A stretch of DNA of 64,000 bases from Symsagittifera roscoffensis (Eukaryota; Xenacoelomorpha; Acoela; Convolutidae). A model generated the notes under the pieces. It saw only the letters and a list, made by a program, of their open reading frames with translations, did not search any database and was not told the DNA's origin. The stretch covers positions 46,423,346 to 46,487,345 of the forward strand of contig NC_087064.1 in assembly GCF_963678635.1 (NCBI RefSeq), in the 5' to 3' direction. The translations under genes were made by a program, and so were the position numbers. This document shows, in pieces, positions 27,501 through 39,930 of the stretch; the stretch's first letter is position 1; each line of letters begins with the position of its first letter.

Positions 27501-27802
27501 TCAGATCCACACTGACTGATGATCTCCATCTCTAGCTTAGTGTCTGCCAGGGTTCGTGCTGTCTTCTTTGATTTCATGGCCGTCGTGGTCAGACCTGCCA
27601 AGAGCATAGGGGGTATCAGGTTCTCTTTTTCTCCCCCGGTCAGCGTCGCACCATCTCCTTGCCCGCTCTCGCCTGAACGACCTGCGCTCGTCAGAGAGGC
27701 CACCACTGTGCTGGCTTTTGACTTCACCACTCTTTGGTTCACGGCTCGACTTCCTGTCTTCCCTTTCAGCCGCTTCAGCCCCTTTCTGGCGCGTCTAACG
27801 GG
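24600..27802 (-). pseudogene. ORF5 homologue of element B, broken by a frameshift
   Basis: Two overlapping frames, 27742-26789 and 26843-24600, together match ORF5 of element A from about residue 330 to its end, including YVSGIPGMAHNPF, PSWCPHP and CPCHCLAQT. The shift lies near 26800-26840. The region open back to the TGA at 27805-27803 has no AUG at its beginning, as in element A. The N-terminal part (27742-27000) is poorly conserved with A. The function is unknown. Because the C-terminal two thirds remain open for 747 codons and keep their conserved blocks, the break may be fairly recent. Confidence 0.8.
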
Positions 27803-30378
27803 TCATTTCTTTGTGATCTGCTGATCATCGGCACTGTCCTCTGTAACTGACTCGGTCAGAACATCAGACACTCCATGGAGTTCATTATTTTCTCCAGGAC
27901 CTCACGCATGATGGGTTGGTTCAATCCCACCTTCATTATGGACTGCGTCCCATATCGTCGTATCACGTCCCATGACCTTTCCATGAAGTTCACTCGGCTC
28001 CAGGTTGCCCCTGTCTTGCCTTCCAGTTCACTTTGATATCTCAATTGCCTGTCCCCAGTCCAATTTAGTCGCCGTCAAGAAAATCACGTCGGGCCAAAAG
28101 AGAGAACGGGGCGTATAGAGATAATCGGAACTGGCCACAATCAGATACTTGACAGCTTTCATATCTAAGGGATCATAAGCGGCAAACAGGCCGTCGCCTA
28201 CTGGGGCCTTCAGTTTCCCATATCTCTTTTCATCTCCATCCACCGTGGTCGTTCGGGGGTAGGCCCTCGAATATTCGCCAGGCGTCTGACCGGGTGGTTT
28301 AGCAAACTGCCTGTACATCTTGTGATGCTTGTTATTAAGCTTGTTATCTGCCTGAAACTTGCCCTTGCGAGCAGGTGGCGTCAGTTCCCGGGCTCTCTGT
28401 CGGACGTCCGTAAGAGACCGGGTATTCAAAGGTCCAAAGGTATTGTCCTGAGGCAACCCATTCAAGTCTGCGTGCCGGAGCGTAGTCGTGGAGCTGAACT
28501 GCTTCTGCTCTGCTAGCAGCCAATCCACGCCCGGTATCCGATATAGTCGCGACACTGTGGGACTTTCTCCGCCAATTATTTTCATTGCGTCCTCCCGACA
28601 CGTCAAGGTATTCATGTTCAACTTCGTTGACATGTCCGTCTTGTACTGTCCCCAATGATTAGGGTCTGATTGGTTCCAAAGCAGCACGCTGCCTGGTTCA
28701 ACTCCCTCCGCTGGCACGGCGCTCGTAGACGGTCCGGCTGCTGAAGCAGGGTTTGCCATGGCAGGCGGGTCGTTCCTCCTAGACACGGTCTGGGAGTTCT
28801 TCCTGTTCTGATCAACTGATCTCCCGAGTCGGCTTTCAAGTGGTTGTGTTCTGGGAGGAGGAGCAGTCCCTAGCCTCTCTCTTACGTTTGAGCTCGGAGC
28901 GACGGGTGCAGCTGGAGGCGTCTCCATTGCCAAGGGCCCTAGGCGGTTGACGAGGGATTCGGGTACGCTTGCCCTTATTCTATTTCCTCCGGTCGAGCTG
29001 GTCCGAGCCAGAGAACTGGTCGCCCTCGACTCCTGCTCCACTTCCCTCAATTGCTTCTGAAATACATCATTGACCCAGTGTCTCCCTCGTTGGGTGTTGA
29101 AAAGTATTCCATCTCTGGTAAGCGCGATGTGATCAACCATGCGCAGCATGTTTTCGAGATCCAGAAGTCGCAGATCGCCAGGGTTGTTTCTCACCAGACT
29201 GAGGATCATTTCGTTCCACCGTGTCACGTTGCCATTCATGAAATCTACCACTATGGTGCCCACCAGCGGGTTTTGTGGTATCGTGCACAGCACTACAAGC
29301 CTGGGCCTGTACTTCTCCTTTAGTTCGTTCAAGAGGCATACCAATAGAGGCTCCCACTTGCTCTCCGGAGTCACTGGGGCTCTCGAGACGTCGTTGGTTC
29401 CCAGCATTATTACCAGCGTATCCAGGTGATCTTCGCTCTGGAATTCCATCATCTTGATGACCTGAGCCACTGAGGCTCCTCAAAAGGACAGAGTGGTAGT
29501 CTGACCATAGACGAAGATCTCGTTCAGATCCCTCACCAAACTGTCTCCTATGATCAAGTGGCGACTCCCGGGGAGAATTACCTGGTCGCTCGTAGCGGGG
29601 TTCCAGCTCATGTCATTCAGGCAGGCTCGAGGATGCTCCGCGGCCACTTGCGTGAACTGGTGACGTGCCATCAGATTCATCCTAATGTCTACCACGCGGG
29701 ACTTTTGAAAGGTTCCGCCATGCGCAGTCCCCGAGGACGCTACCGTGCGGGGTGCTGGCTCCGAGCTATTGGATGAATGATCACGACGTTGGGAAGGAAC
29801 GATCCTACCCAATGTCCGCCCAGTGGTTCTGTTGATCTCATCCATTGCTGCTCTGGCCACTTGATTGAATGATTCTTGGAAATGAGGAGTGAGATAGGTG
29901 TCAGAAGGGTCTGGTATCGTGTTCCTCTGACTGGGAGCAGACTGTTGTGTCTGCTGAGGAGCCTCGGGCCCTCTCGATGCGCACAGCTCCTGTACTCTTG
30001 TCTTGGGGCGTGTGTCGCTGGGTCCCTCCGAGGATTTCATTGTCCCCAGAACTTCCTGTGACACTTGGCTCACCTTTGCCATATACAGCTCCTTCAGGTA
30101 CTTTATTTCATCCTCCTTGTAGGCCACCTACAGATCTTCGTATTTCTTTTTCCATTCGTCTCTTTCTCGAGCTATCGCCCTATACTCCTGGAGTTTGGCA
30201 CACAGCTCGCTCTGGTCTCTCTCCTTCTTCTCCAACGTCTCAATTGTCTCCGACGTCTGGATCTCTATTTCACTCACCCTCACTCTCTTCGGAGGAGGAG
30301 CAGCTGTTGGAGAGTCGACCGAATGTGACGGGCCTGGCCCATCACGTTGCTTTTCGCTCCGATGAGGGGCTGCGCAGG
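26964..30378. repeat. 3.4-kb direct repeat, copy 1 (original position)
   Basis: Matches 31544-34958 at a constant offset of 4580 bases. I find only three single-base differences (26980/31560, 29372/33952, 29624/34204). It spans the middle of the SGNH ORF through the start of ORF5 of element B. Confidence 0.96.
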
Positions 30379-30723
30379 TGGGACCGGTAAGGGCATCTCA
30401 CCTAGCCGGTGGTCCCTCTGTTCACCTAGTCCTGGCTCACGAGCCAGGTCGTGGCCAGACATTTCTCCACGCCGCCATCTCATCAGTCGTTTTCGACCTC
30501 TCTCGGCGGTCCCGGACTCACAGAAGGCCAACATCAACACGACTTCTGTAGGGCGATTCCCTCGACCCTCTCGTTCTAATGACTTGAGGAGCGCGACCAC
30601 AAATATCGCCAGCCCCGGGTCTTCTCGTGTAAAATCACAATCGATCAGCCGTTGATAGATCTCGTCTAGAGTCGCTCCTAGACTCGCTGAGAGGAATTCC
30701 ATAAGTTCGTTCGTGTCACCCAT
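27803..30723 (-). pseudogene. SGNH/GDSL ORF4 homologue of element B, broken and shortened
   Basis: The start at 30723 gives an N-terminal domain that matches ORF4 of A (DEIYQRL, VVLML, DLAREPGL). A coiled-coil region follows and is cut by an in-frame TAG (30130-30128). The SGNH domain has GDSLVR and GTND, but an in-frame TGA (29482-29480) sits right after the LSF strand, and block V reads DGIL instead of DGIH (29104-29102), so the catalytic His is gone. Frames end at 28028, before about 900 residues that exist in A; after a VASSDY segment like that of A the sequence passes almost directly to ORF5. The original enzyme activity must have been lost. All these defects occur in both copies of the duplication. 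Confidence 0.85.
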
Positions 30724-31200
30724 TTCTTATCGCGTTGATTCTTGTTGTCGTGTAGTTTCTTCCTGTCTCGTTTGATTCAATGAATTCAATAAACAATTTC
30801 TGATCAATCAAGATCTAAAAAACAAGTCGCGACTTAAAACCATCATTTTTGGATAAAACATCACTCAATTCTTTAAAACTCCTCATTGAAATTCTCTTCT
30901 CAATCCTGATTTAAAAATTTAGCACCAAGGTGGATCGTCCACCTGTATCTGTGTCAGGGTAGCACAATGAGCGCTGTCAGCTTGATGACCTGGAGTACTC
31001 TAGGTCTTTTATGACACAAAACATAAAATATATCATAACAATAACATAACACATAAACACATTAACATCACACATCTATATTATCACATAAAAACATAAT
31101 CCCTAATATTGTACCTAAAACCTAATCCTAATCTAAAACTTGACACTAACTCTTATCAAGTGAACTTAATAAAAACCACTTATCGCCAAACGCAATTCCT
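30724..31200 (-). other. Intergenic region of B between macro remnant and ORF4
   Basis: AT-rich, with CACATAAAACA-type short repeats around 31020-31100. It corresponds to 11031-11552 of element A by position. I see no gene. Confidence 0.6.
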
Positions 31201-31555
31201 AGTATATGCTCAGATAATATTTTTTATGTAAGTAAACCTCTATGTCAGTTTCTGAAAATATCACATGTACAAGTGCGTACAACTCTCTCGGATGTAGCTT
31301 TCCCCTATTACGATCATATACTGGTAACGAGAGAGAGAGAGGTCACTCCTCTCTCAACCAAAAAATCTCTAAGTCGAGTCAAGGCCAATACCAAGCTCTT
31401 TGGATCTACGTGTTGCCTATCAGTGGCCTTGGTAACCAGGAAACACAAATTTTTCCCTGGTATCTGTGATGCAACAGGGGCAGCGCTATCATCCCTCCTA
31501 CACCAGGCCTCTGTTTCTATAAAAAGTCGATGTTCTTATACTCTCTTTTGAAATC
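31201..31555 (-). pseudogene. Remnant of macro-like ORF3 in element B
   Basis: In translation the minus strand still shows the order DFKREY, Q-R-P-G-GG, GK-CFLVTK, LTRLRDFLVERG and a terminal HVKNI-like tail matching ORF3 of A, with an in-frame stop at about 31521 and a (GA) repeat expansion near 31332. Its N-terminal half is missing: at 31544-31559 the sequence passes into the duplicated ORF5 segment. It proves that B once had the same ORF order as A. Confidence 0.75.
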
Positions 31556-34500
31556 AACGATCGCAGAGCTTCCATCAATTCCAGCTCCTGTTCCCGTGAT
31601 TTTGAATCATTATTGGCTTCATATTCCGCCTTCTTGATGCCCATCAAGCACCAAGCCAACCGTACTTGCAGATCAGTTCTCGTGCACGGATGAGACCGGT
31701 ACACTGCCACCGTCGCAGGTGCATGCATCGTCTCGTCGAAGTATCTCTGGAGGGCCGCCCTCCAAGAAATTTCTAATAGTTTTTCCAATCCGATTTCGTT
31801 CGCTTCCGAGGACATTACCGTGCCGTATTCTTTCCGATTTAAGTTAGAATTCTCCGTAAGCCCTTTCAGATATTCCTGCATGGCTCGCTTCTCGCTCCAA
31901 GCCATCAGGTGCCTTCTCGCGGAGTTCCTCGCTTTCAACATCTCCACGTAACCCCCTGCTGGATCTCCCATGTGGACCGATTCCGGCACAGTGACTCGAT
32001 TGTACTCGACCACGTCGAGTTGTCCTTCCAGTTTCAACTTGGCCATGTTGGTTCGCGAGGGCCTGTAATCTTCAAGTCCTTCAGATCCACACTGACTGAT
32101 GATCTCCATCTCTAGCTTAGTGTCTGCCAGGGTTCGTGCTGTCTTCTTTGATTTCATGGCCGTCGTGGTCAGACCTGCCAAGAGCATAGGGGGTATCAGG
32201 TTCTCTTTTTCTCCCCCGGTCAGCGTCGCACCATCTCCTTGCCCGCTCTCGCCTGAACGACCTGCGCTCGTCAGAGAGGCCACCACTGTGCTGGCTTTTG
32301 ACTTCACCACTCTTTGGTTCACGGCTCGACTTCCTGTCTTCCCTTTCAGCCGCTTCAGCCCCTTTCTGGCGCGTCTAACGGGTCATTTCTTTGTGATCTG
32401 CTGATCATCGGCACTGTCCTCTGTAACTGACTCGGTCAGAACATCAGACACTCCATGGAGTTCATTATTTTCTCCAGGACCTCACGCATGATGGGTTGGT
32501 TCAATCCCACCTTCATTATGGACTGCGTCCCATATCGTCGTATCACGTCCCATGACCTTTCCATGAAGTTCACTCGGCTCCAGGTTGCCCCTGTCTTGCC
32601 TTCCAGTTCACTTTGATATCTCAATTGCCTGTCCCCAGTCCAATTTAGTCGCCGTCAAGAAAATCACGTCGGGCCAAAAGAGAGAACGGGGCGTATAGAG
32701 ATAATCGGAACTGGCCACAATCAGATACTTGACAGCTTTCATATCTAAGGGATCATAAGCGGCAAACAGGCCGTCGCCTACTGGGGCCTTCAGTTTCCCA
32801 TATCTCTTTTCATCTCCATCCACCGTGGTCGTTCGGGGGTAGGCCCTCGAATATTCGCCAGGCGTCTGACCGGGTGGTTTAGCAAACTGCCTGTACATCT
32901 TGTGATGCTTGTTATTAAGCTTGTTATCTGCCTGAAACTTGCCCTTGCGAGCAGGTGGCGTCAGTTCCCGGGCTCTCTGTCGGACGTCCGTAAGAGACCG
33001 GGTATTCAAAGGTCCAAAGGTATTGTCCTGAGGCAACCCATTCAAGTCTGCGTGCCGGAGCGTAGTCGTGGAGCTGAACTGCTTCTGCTCTGCTAGCAGC
33101 CAATCCACGCCCGGTATCCGATATAGTCGCGACACTGTGGGACTTTCTCCGCCAATTATTTTCATTGCGTCCTCCCGACACGTCAAGGTATTCATGTTCA
33201 ACTTCGTTGACATGTCCGTCTTGTACTGTCCCCAATGATTAGGGTCTGATTGGTTCCAAAGCAGCACGCTGCCTGGTTCAACTCCCTCCGCTGGCACGGC
33301 GCTCGTAGACGGTCCGGCTGCTGAAGCAGGGTTTGCCATGGCAGGCGGGTCGTTCCTCCTAGACACGGTCTGGGAGTTCTTCCTGTTCTGATCAACTGAT
33401 CTCCCGAGTCGGCTTTCAAGTGGTTGTGTTCTGGGAGGAGGAGCAGTCCCTAGCCTCTCTCTTACGTTTGAGCTCGGAGCGACGGGTGCAGCTGGAGGCG
33501 TCTCCATTGCCAAGGGCCCTAGGCGGTTGACGAGGGATTCGGGTACGCTTGCCCTTATTCTATTTCCTCCGGTCGAGCTGGTCCGAGCCAGAGAACTGGT
33601 CGCCCTCGACTCCTGCTCCACTTCCCTCAATTGCTTCTGAAATACATCATTGACCCAGTGTCTCCCTCGTTGGGTGTTGAAAAGTATTCCATCTCTGGTA
33701 AGCGCGATGTGATCAACCATGCGCAGCATGTTTTCGAGATCCAGAAGTCGCAGATCGCCAGGGTTGTTTCTCACCAGACTGAGGATCATTTCGTTCCACC
33801 GTGTCACGTTGCCATTCATGAAATCTACCACTATGGTGCCCACCAGCGGGTTTTGTGGTATCGTGCACAGCACTACAAGCCTGGGCCTGTACTTCTCCTT
33901 TAGTTCGTTCAAGAGGCATACCAATAGAGGCTCCCACTTGCTCTCCGGAGTTACTGGGGCTCTCGAGACGTCGTTGGTTCCCAGCATTATTACCAGCGTA
34001 TCCAGGTGATCTTCGCTCTGGAATTCCATCATCTTGATGACCTGAGCCACTGAGGCTCCTCAAAAGGACAGAGTGGTAGTCTGACCATAGACGAAGATCT
34101 CGTTCAGATCCCTCACCAAACTGTCTCCTATGATCAAGTGGCGACTCCCGGGGAGAATTACCTGGTCGCTCGTAGCGGGGTTCCAGCTCATGTCATTCAG
34201 GCACGCTCGAGGATGCTCCGCGGCCACTTGCGTGAACTGGTGACGTGCCATCAGATTCATCCTAATGTCTACCACGCGGGACTTTTGAAAGGTTCCGCCA
34301 TGCGCAGTCCCCGAGGACGCTACCGTGCGGGGTGCTGGCTCCGAGCTATTGGATGAATGATCACGACGTTGGGAAGGAACGATCCTACCCAATGTCCGCC
34401 CAGTGGTTCTGTTGATCTCATCCATTGCTGCTCTGGCCACTTGATTGAATGATTCTTGGAAATGAGGAGTGAGATAGGTGTCAGAAGGGTCTGGTATCGT

Positions 34501-34958
34501 GTTCCTCTGACTGGGAGCAGACTGTTGTGTCTGCTGAGGAGCCTCGGGCCCTCTCGATGCGCACAGCTCCTGTACTCTTGTCTTGGGGCGTGTGTCGCTG
34601 GGTCCCTCCGAGGATTTCATTGTCCCCAGAACTTCCTGTGACACTTGGCTCACCTTTGCCATATACAGCTCCTTCAGGTACTTTATTTCATCCTCCTTGT
34701 AGGCCACCTACAGATCTTCGTATTTCTTTTTCCATTCGTCTCTTTCTCGAGCTATCGCCCTATACTCCTGGAGTTTGGCACACAGCTCGCTCTGGTCTCT
34801 CTCCTTCTTCTCCAACGTCTCAATTGTCTCCGACGTCTGGATCTCTATTTCACTCACCCTCACTCTCTTCGGAGGAGGAGCAGCTGTTGGAGAGTCGACC
34901 GAATGTGACGGGCCTGGCCCATCACGTTGCTTTTCGCTCCGATGAGGGGCTGCGCAGG
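31544..34958. repeat. 3.4-kb direct repeat, copy 2 (ectopic, replaces integrase end and macro start)
   Basis: Copy of 26964-30378. Its left junction lies in a 16-base identity (TCTTTTGAAATCAACG) shared by the macro remnant and ORF5. Its right junction lies at 34958 against integrase sequence, with two or three bases of identity at most. It carries the same broken SGNH frames (32608-34050 and 34060-34707), the DGIL change at 33684-33682, the start of ORF5 (32322-31556) and all premature stops. Confidence 0.95.
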
Positions 34959-36115
34959 CATCGCATCGGCTGTCCTTTTATCAAACCTCCTTTTTTGTCT
35001 AGTTTGCGCCTGTTGCGTGTTCCTCCTGCATAAGTCATTGAGGTCCGGCTGTCTTCTAATAACATCCCGCACGTACGTTTGCGGTGCCGTTCTCCTCCCC
35101 TCATATTCAGGGTAGAAAAACGTCAACGGAAGCGCTTTTTCGTGACCCGTTAGCATCATGTGCGGACTTATTCCCCTGGTGAAGTGCTCCGTGCTGTTGT
35201 AAGCACCCATCACTTGCGGCAAGTGCTTGTCCCAGTCATCGCGGGCAATAGACTCTCAGCATGGATACCAGTGTGCGATTTTGCCTCTCGACTAGGCCAT
35301 TCATTTGCGGGTGATAAGTGGTCGAGTGGGCCTGCGCTACCTGCGACCTTTTCATTAACTCCTTCGTGAGATCACCCACGAATGCTTTGCCATTGTCCGA
35401 TTGGAACGTGATGGGGCAGCCATGCCTCGCTATCCACACATTTATCAAATGATCGCATGTTTCTTCCGCCGATGCTGTCATGCAGGGTGCTGCCTCCGCA
35501 TACTTCGTAAAATGGTCGATCCTTACCAGCACCTGATTATAGCCCATTGCTGTCATGCAGATTTTCTGATGATCAATTTGCACCACTTCGTTGAAACCCG
35601 ACGACTCTATTGACTGTAGGGGGAACCTTAGTTTCCTGGGATCCTTCGCCTGCTGACATGACAGGCATGCGGCGAACCACTTCTCACAAGCCTTCTTCAA
35701 TTCCGGCCATTCGAATCGTTTCTGTATCCTGTTGTCCACTTTTTCCACGCCTTGATGGCCCATCTGATCATGTGAGCGAAAGAGCAATTCGGTCTGGTAC
35801 AACTGTGGTAACACTATTAAATTGTATTTATAAAGGACCTTGTCCTCCTCTTTACGTTTACAGGCTACGATTCCGTCATTTTTCAGGTACAACAAGTAGT
35901 TTCTCTTCAGGTAGAATTGCTTCAAGATCTTGTAGCTGTCTTCTTCCAAGTCTCCCTTGTCAGGTGCTCCATTCTCGATCCATCTTTTCAGACTGCTCGT
36001 CATTCTATCATTTCGTTGAGCCCTTAGGAGATCCGACAGCCTGTACCTGGCTTTCAAATACGTCTTTACCACGTTCATATGCCCACTCATTATTTCCGGA
36101 GCATGAGCATCGTCC
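34959..36115 (-). pseudogene. Integrase region of element B, truncated
   Basis: Homologous to residues 1-370 of the A integrase: KTYLKARYRLSDL, the H2C2 elements SHDQMGHQG and CLSCQ, QIDHQK, QSDNG and NGLVERQNRT, so the DDE residues are still encoded. A frameshift near 35240 separates the core from the following YNSTEH segment. The end is cut off at 34958 by the duplication, which removes the GPY/F module. Upstream it is continuous in frame with the Pol linker (DDAHAPEIMSGHMNV), unlike A. Confidence 0.88.
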
Positions 36116-37140
36116 ATCAACTTGACACACCATATCTTCTTCAAAGGCGTCGCTTCCTGCACAGATGGTTCCAGATTGGTACGGACGACCGTACCATGTG
36201 GCAGCAATCTGGTTGGGCGTTTCGAAACTGCTATCAGCTCGAGCTCGTCTGCGGCATTATCTACCACAGTGCCCTCTTCATCTGAAGTGTATCTGTCCCT
36301 GTCTGGATCCTGATGCGTTTCTCGGTCCAGCCTGCGCTGCTTCCAGTCTACCAACAAGGAGTGGATTGCGATCTCTGACATATCGGAATTGGAAGTTGTT
36401 TCAGATGTGTTGTCCCAGGATGGGGGGCCTCGAGTCAACACTTGAGCCGACTGATTCCCCAACATCATATTCCAAGTTGTCTGAGATGTTTCTCGACTCC
36501 CCGGACAAAACTCTGTTCATTGGTCGCTCTGAATCCGACTCCCCGGACAAAATTCTGACCCTAGGTAGTCTCGTCAACATCTCCCCGGACGAGTCGTCTT
36601 GCACGGGCTCAAAAGTGTCTGACTCCTCACACAAGTCGTCCTTGACGGGCTCTAAAGCATCAGACTCCCCGGACATTACCTCGTCCCCGGACGAACAATC
36701 TGGGCTCGGCTCGTATTCTTCTTTTGCATCCGTGAAATGCACTCTCCTCGCGAAACTGGATTTTGACTTGATCCTGACTTCCTCAGTGGCTTGGGTCTGA
36801 TTCAGTATCCCATATTCAGTGAACGAAGTTCTCAACAAGACCTCCTTCGGCATCGAGCTCACCAGCTGGTTGACTATCGACCTGCAATCCCGTTCAACGC
36901 CTCGGCTGCAAATGGACACTGGCCTCTTCTCCGTTCTCTCAGTGACAGTCAACCGCTGCATCGTCTCCATCCACTTACGATCGTTCCTATCCACCTCCCT
37001 ATCCAACAAGTCACGGAGCTTTCCCATGACGTCCGGCGCCACGTCCACCGTCCTGTTCAATAGAGCCATGCTGTTTATACCCAGCCTGGTAAGTTCTTGA
37101 TGTACCAAATTGGATCGTACTAGTAGATCCAACGGGACGG
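36116..37140 (-). pseudogene. Pol-integrase linker of element B with LSGES repeats
   Basis: Acidic Ser/Asp/Glu-rich segment that follows RNase H. Between 36497 and 36692 it contains five copies of the polypurine-like core, read as SGES or SSGE. A frameshift lies at about 36440. At 37150-37148 a TAA interrupts the frame where C reads KSLSKRNPVPLDLL. Confidence 0.8.
36497..36692 (-). promoter_or_regulatory. Cluster of five polypurine-tract-like motifs in element B
   Basis: Plus-strand CTCCCCGGAC at 36497-36506, 36539-36548, 36581-36590 and 36665-36674, and GTCCCCGGAC at 36683-36692. The first two are followed by AAAA, as at the integrase-end copy. The first three are spaced exactly 42 bases apart. 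Confidence 0.7.
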
Positions 37141-38545
37141 GCTCGCCTTAGGCTAAAACTTTTATCTCCGCGGCCGCCTCCACTGGAAGGTCAGGGTGTC
37201 CGGGTATAGGGTGCCCTGACTTATCCAGCCACCCAGTGAGCGGTAGTTTGTCGTAGGTCTCCTTGTCTAGGAATGAAAACCCGTCTTTGACCTCCGCTTG
37301 GTTAGCCTGCTTTTCTTCGAGGCGCTCATAGAATTCTGTCTTCTTACTGAGGCTATCAGCATTCTGATGCTTGTCACGGGTACGGTTTTCAATGATCATG
37401 TGGTATCCATCCAGGCGCACGATCCAACGACCAATACAACTTCGGTCCATCGAATAGGTTTTCAGCCAGGCAAGGGCACGATTATCCACACGCAACTTGA
37501 AGGGAGCACTCCCCAAGTAGGCCCTATATTTTTCCACGAAAGTGATCACCGCGATTATTTCCGCTTTCGGTGCGCCATACTTCATCTCGGTATCGCTCAA
37601 GACCTTACTTCCGTAGGCTATTGGACGGAGAACCGTTCTCCCGTTCCACTCTTGCTCCTGGTGAAGTATGCCTGATATCGCAACCACTGATGCATCCGCG
37701 TTTAACACAAACATCCCCTTCTCTGTTGGCATGCCGAGGACTGGTGCCTCGCAAAGCACACGTTTAATGTTTTCAAATGAAACTTGTGCCTCATCGGTCC
37801 AAGGGAACTTTTTGCCTTTGTTTGCATGGGGTATATTTTGTCAGCATACCCCTTGATGAACTCTCGATAATAATTAGCGAATCTCAAAAAACTCATCAGC
37901 TGTGTGTCTGTTTTAGTTGCCTTCCACGTCAGCACCGCTTCAACCGCTTCAGAATCTGGTCTCACTCCATGTTTATCCACCAGGCGGCCCAGATACTTGA
38001 TGGAATCTCTGAGGATTTCACACTTAGAGGGTTTACATTTCAGACCCGCCTGCTTCATGCAAGAAAACACCTCCTCCAACATTTCTATATGGTCTTCTAA
38101 GGTTGGTGTTGCAATCACGACATCATCGACATAACACATGATGAGATTTCCGTATTTCTTAGTGACCCACGTGAGTGCCTGGGCCATCAGTCGCTGGAAT
38201 GTGGCCGTCGCGTTGCACAATCCGAACGGCATCCTCTTCCACTGGAGCAATCCCAGCTCGCACCCGAAGCCCGTTTTTTCACGATCTTGCTTTTGGAGTG
38301 GCACTTGCCAGAACGCAGAGCCCAAATCCAACGTCGTGAAGAACTACGCGTCTCCCAGCTTGGATAGGCTCTCATCGATGCGGGGAATCGGGTATGCGAC
38401 CTTTATAGTCACTGCGTTCAGATAACGGAAATCACAACAAAATCTGAGTTGCCCCCTTTCTTTTTCGCCATGACCACGCCACAAGCCCACGGGGACTTCG
38501 ACGGCTCGATCATGTCGTACTCCATTAACATCTCGATTTCCTTCC
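37141..38545 (-). pseudogene. Reverse transcriptase and RNase H of element B
   Basis: Frames 38331-37702 and 37759-37148 carry LDLGSAFWQVPL, YVDDVVIATPTLEDHIE, the connection domain and RNase H (NADASVVAISG, KAEI, VDNRALAWL, HQNADSLSKK). The first RNase H Asp is changed (DTD to NAD, with one Asp kept). A deletion and frameshift near 37790-37830 separates RT from RNase H. The protease-side frame enters RT out of register at the five-C run 38452-38456. Confidence 0.88.
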
Positions 38546-39930
38546 TACACGCTTCTGACTTGTGAGGGTTCATCCTTCTCGCCCCTTCCCTATGAGGTAC
38601 CGAGCCCTCTTCTATCTCAATCTCGTGTTCTACAAAATTACAGCAATCTATGTCGGCCTTATGTTTCGAAAAAACGTCTGCGTTCCGACTTAGCACCGCT
38701 CTGAGCGAATCTAGTTCCTTGTCTGATATTTTACCCTTCAAATGTTCTATCTCAGATAGGACCGGTTTATTTGCTGCTAACTCTGTCTCTATCGGCCTCT
38801 CAGGAAAGTTGGAACAACTAGACAGCCCATCATCTGTTTCCGACTTCATTGAAAACAGTTTCATAGAAGATTTCAATTCATTTACTCTCTTCATTATACA
38901 TTCTTGGTTTGCATGCAATGGACATTTAGTTACATGAAACTTTTTCAAGTTCTCCACACTCTGAAAGTCTGTGTTCAGAGGCAAAGCATAGCCAAGTTTC
39001 TTTTCCCTCTGTATTGTCACTGTTGTTGCTTCTGTATTCAACAACACACTCACACACAGTCCGCTCTGAGTGAGTGAGAAGCTTCTTCCTAAAATAGCCG
39101 AGCTTTTACTGTTTGGATTTGGTACCAGACACACCTGTCTGTCATTGCTGAGCTCATTCAAGTTCCTCATCCTAAACGTCGCTACTACGGCTTGGCTTGG
39201 TTTTAATCTAACTTTTCGATCCAGAAAAATCGGCACCTTGGCCTGGTTAATTAAGATCTTATTAAAGGGTTTCTTTTCATACTTTCTCTCAGGATCCTTG
39301 ATCCTAATCAACCCGTCATTGAGATCGATCGTGACATCAAAGTTGCGTACGAAGTCCCTTCCTAAGATAAACTGATCGGATTTGTCCAAATTCTCCACTA
39401 CTAGGAAGCTCATCCAAAGATATCTTCCTCCGAGCTGCAGTGAGATGATCGGGGTCCGTCCAGTCACATAGATCGCTCCCTGATTGGCAGCTGCCAACCT
39501 GATGTTTGTCGGTATGAGATCCGACCTCTCGAAACCCATGTCGGTCCAAGTTTTGACTGGCATGACACTAACCACTGCTCCCGTGTCTAGCAGTCCCTTT
39601 ACTGAAAGTTGTCTGCCTTGCACGTCCAGCACGTGTGCGGCCAGATCGGCCTCGCAACCTATGTGCACCGCATCTTGTTCGAGCATGGCGTTGTGTTCAG
39701 TTCGTCTAACTCCTCTTGACCAATGTATATTCGGCCAATTTGATCGTTCGTATCAGTTATGTGAGCTTTTGTGTAGATATTGATGCCATCCATATTCATT
39801 AGAATCGGGTATGGGCCATGGACATTGATGTAATGTCCATCCACTTTCATCAGCCTCGGACCTCCTGTTGTGAGCAGAGCTCGCACTGCCCTGGAGTCCA
39901 GTTTGGGATCTTTCTCCCTCAGGTAGTCTG
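38546..39930 (-). pseudogene. Protease region of element B
   Basis: The frame 39686-38418 contains LLDTGAVVSVMP (aspartic protease active site intact) and ILGRDFVRNFDVTIDL, then the segment leading to RT (KPVLSEIEHLKG, CNFVEHEIE, PHKSEACRKEIEML). It joins 39886-39659 by a frameshift near 39680. Processing of Gag-Pol would have been its role. Confidence 0.88.

Noticed and set aside
27803-27805. Stop-codon readthrough between ORF4 and ORF5 in element B
   Set aside because: The frame upstream of this TGA does not match the ORF4 frame, and B is broken in many places, so nothing can be concluded.
26964-34958. Duplication as a pure assembly artefact
   Set aside because: The copies differ at least at three positions and the junction is embedded in coherent macro and integrase sequence; still worth checking with long reads.
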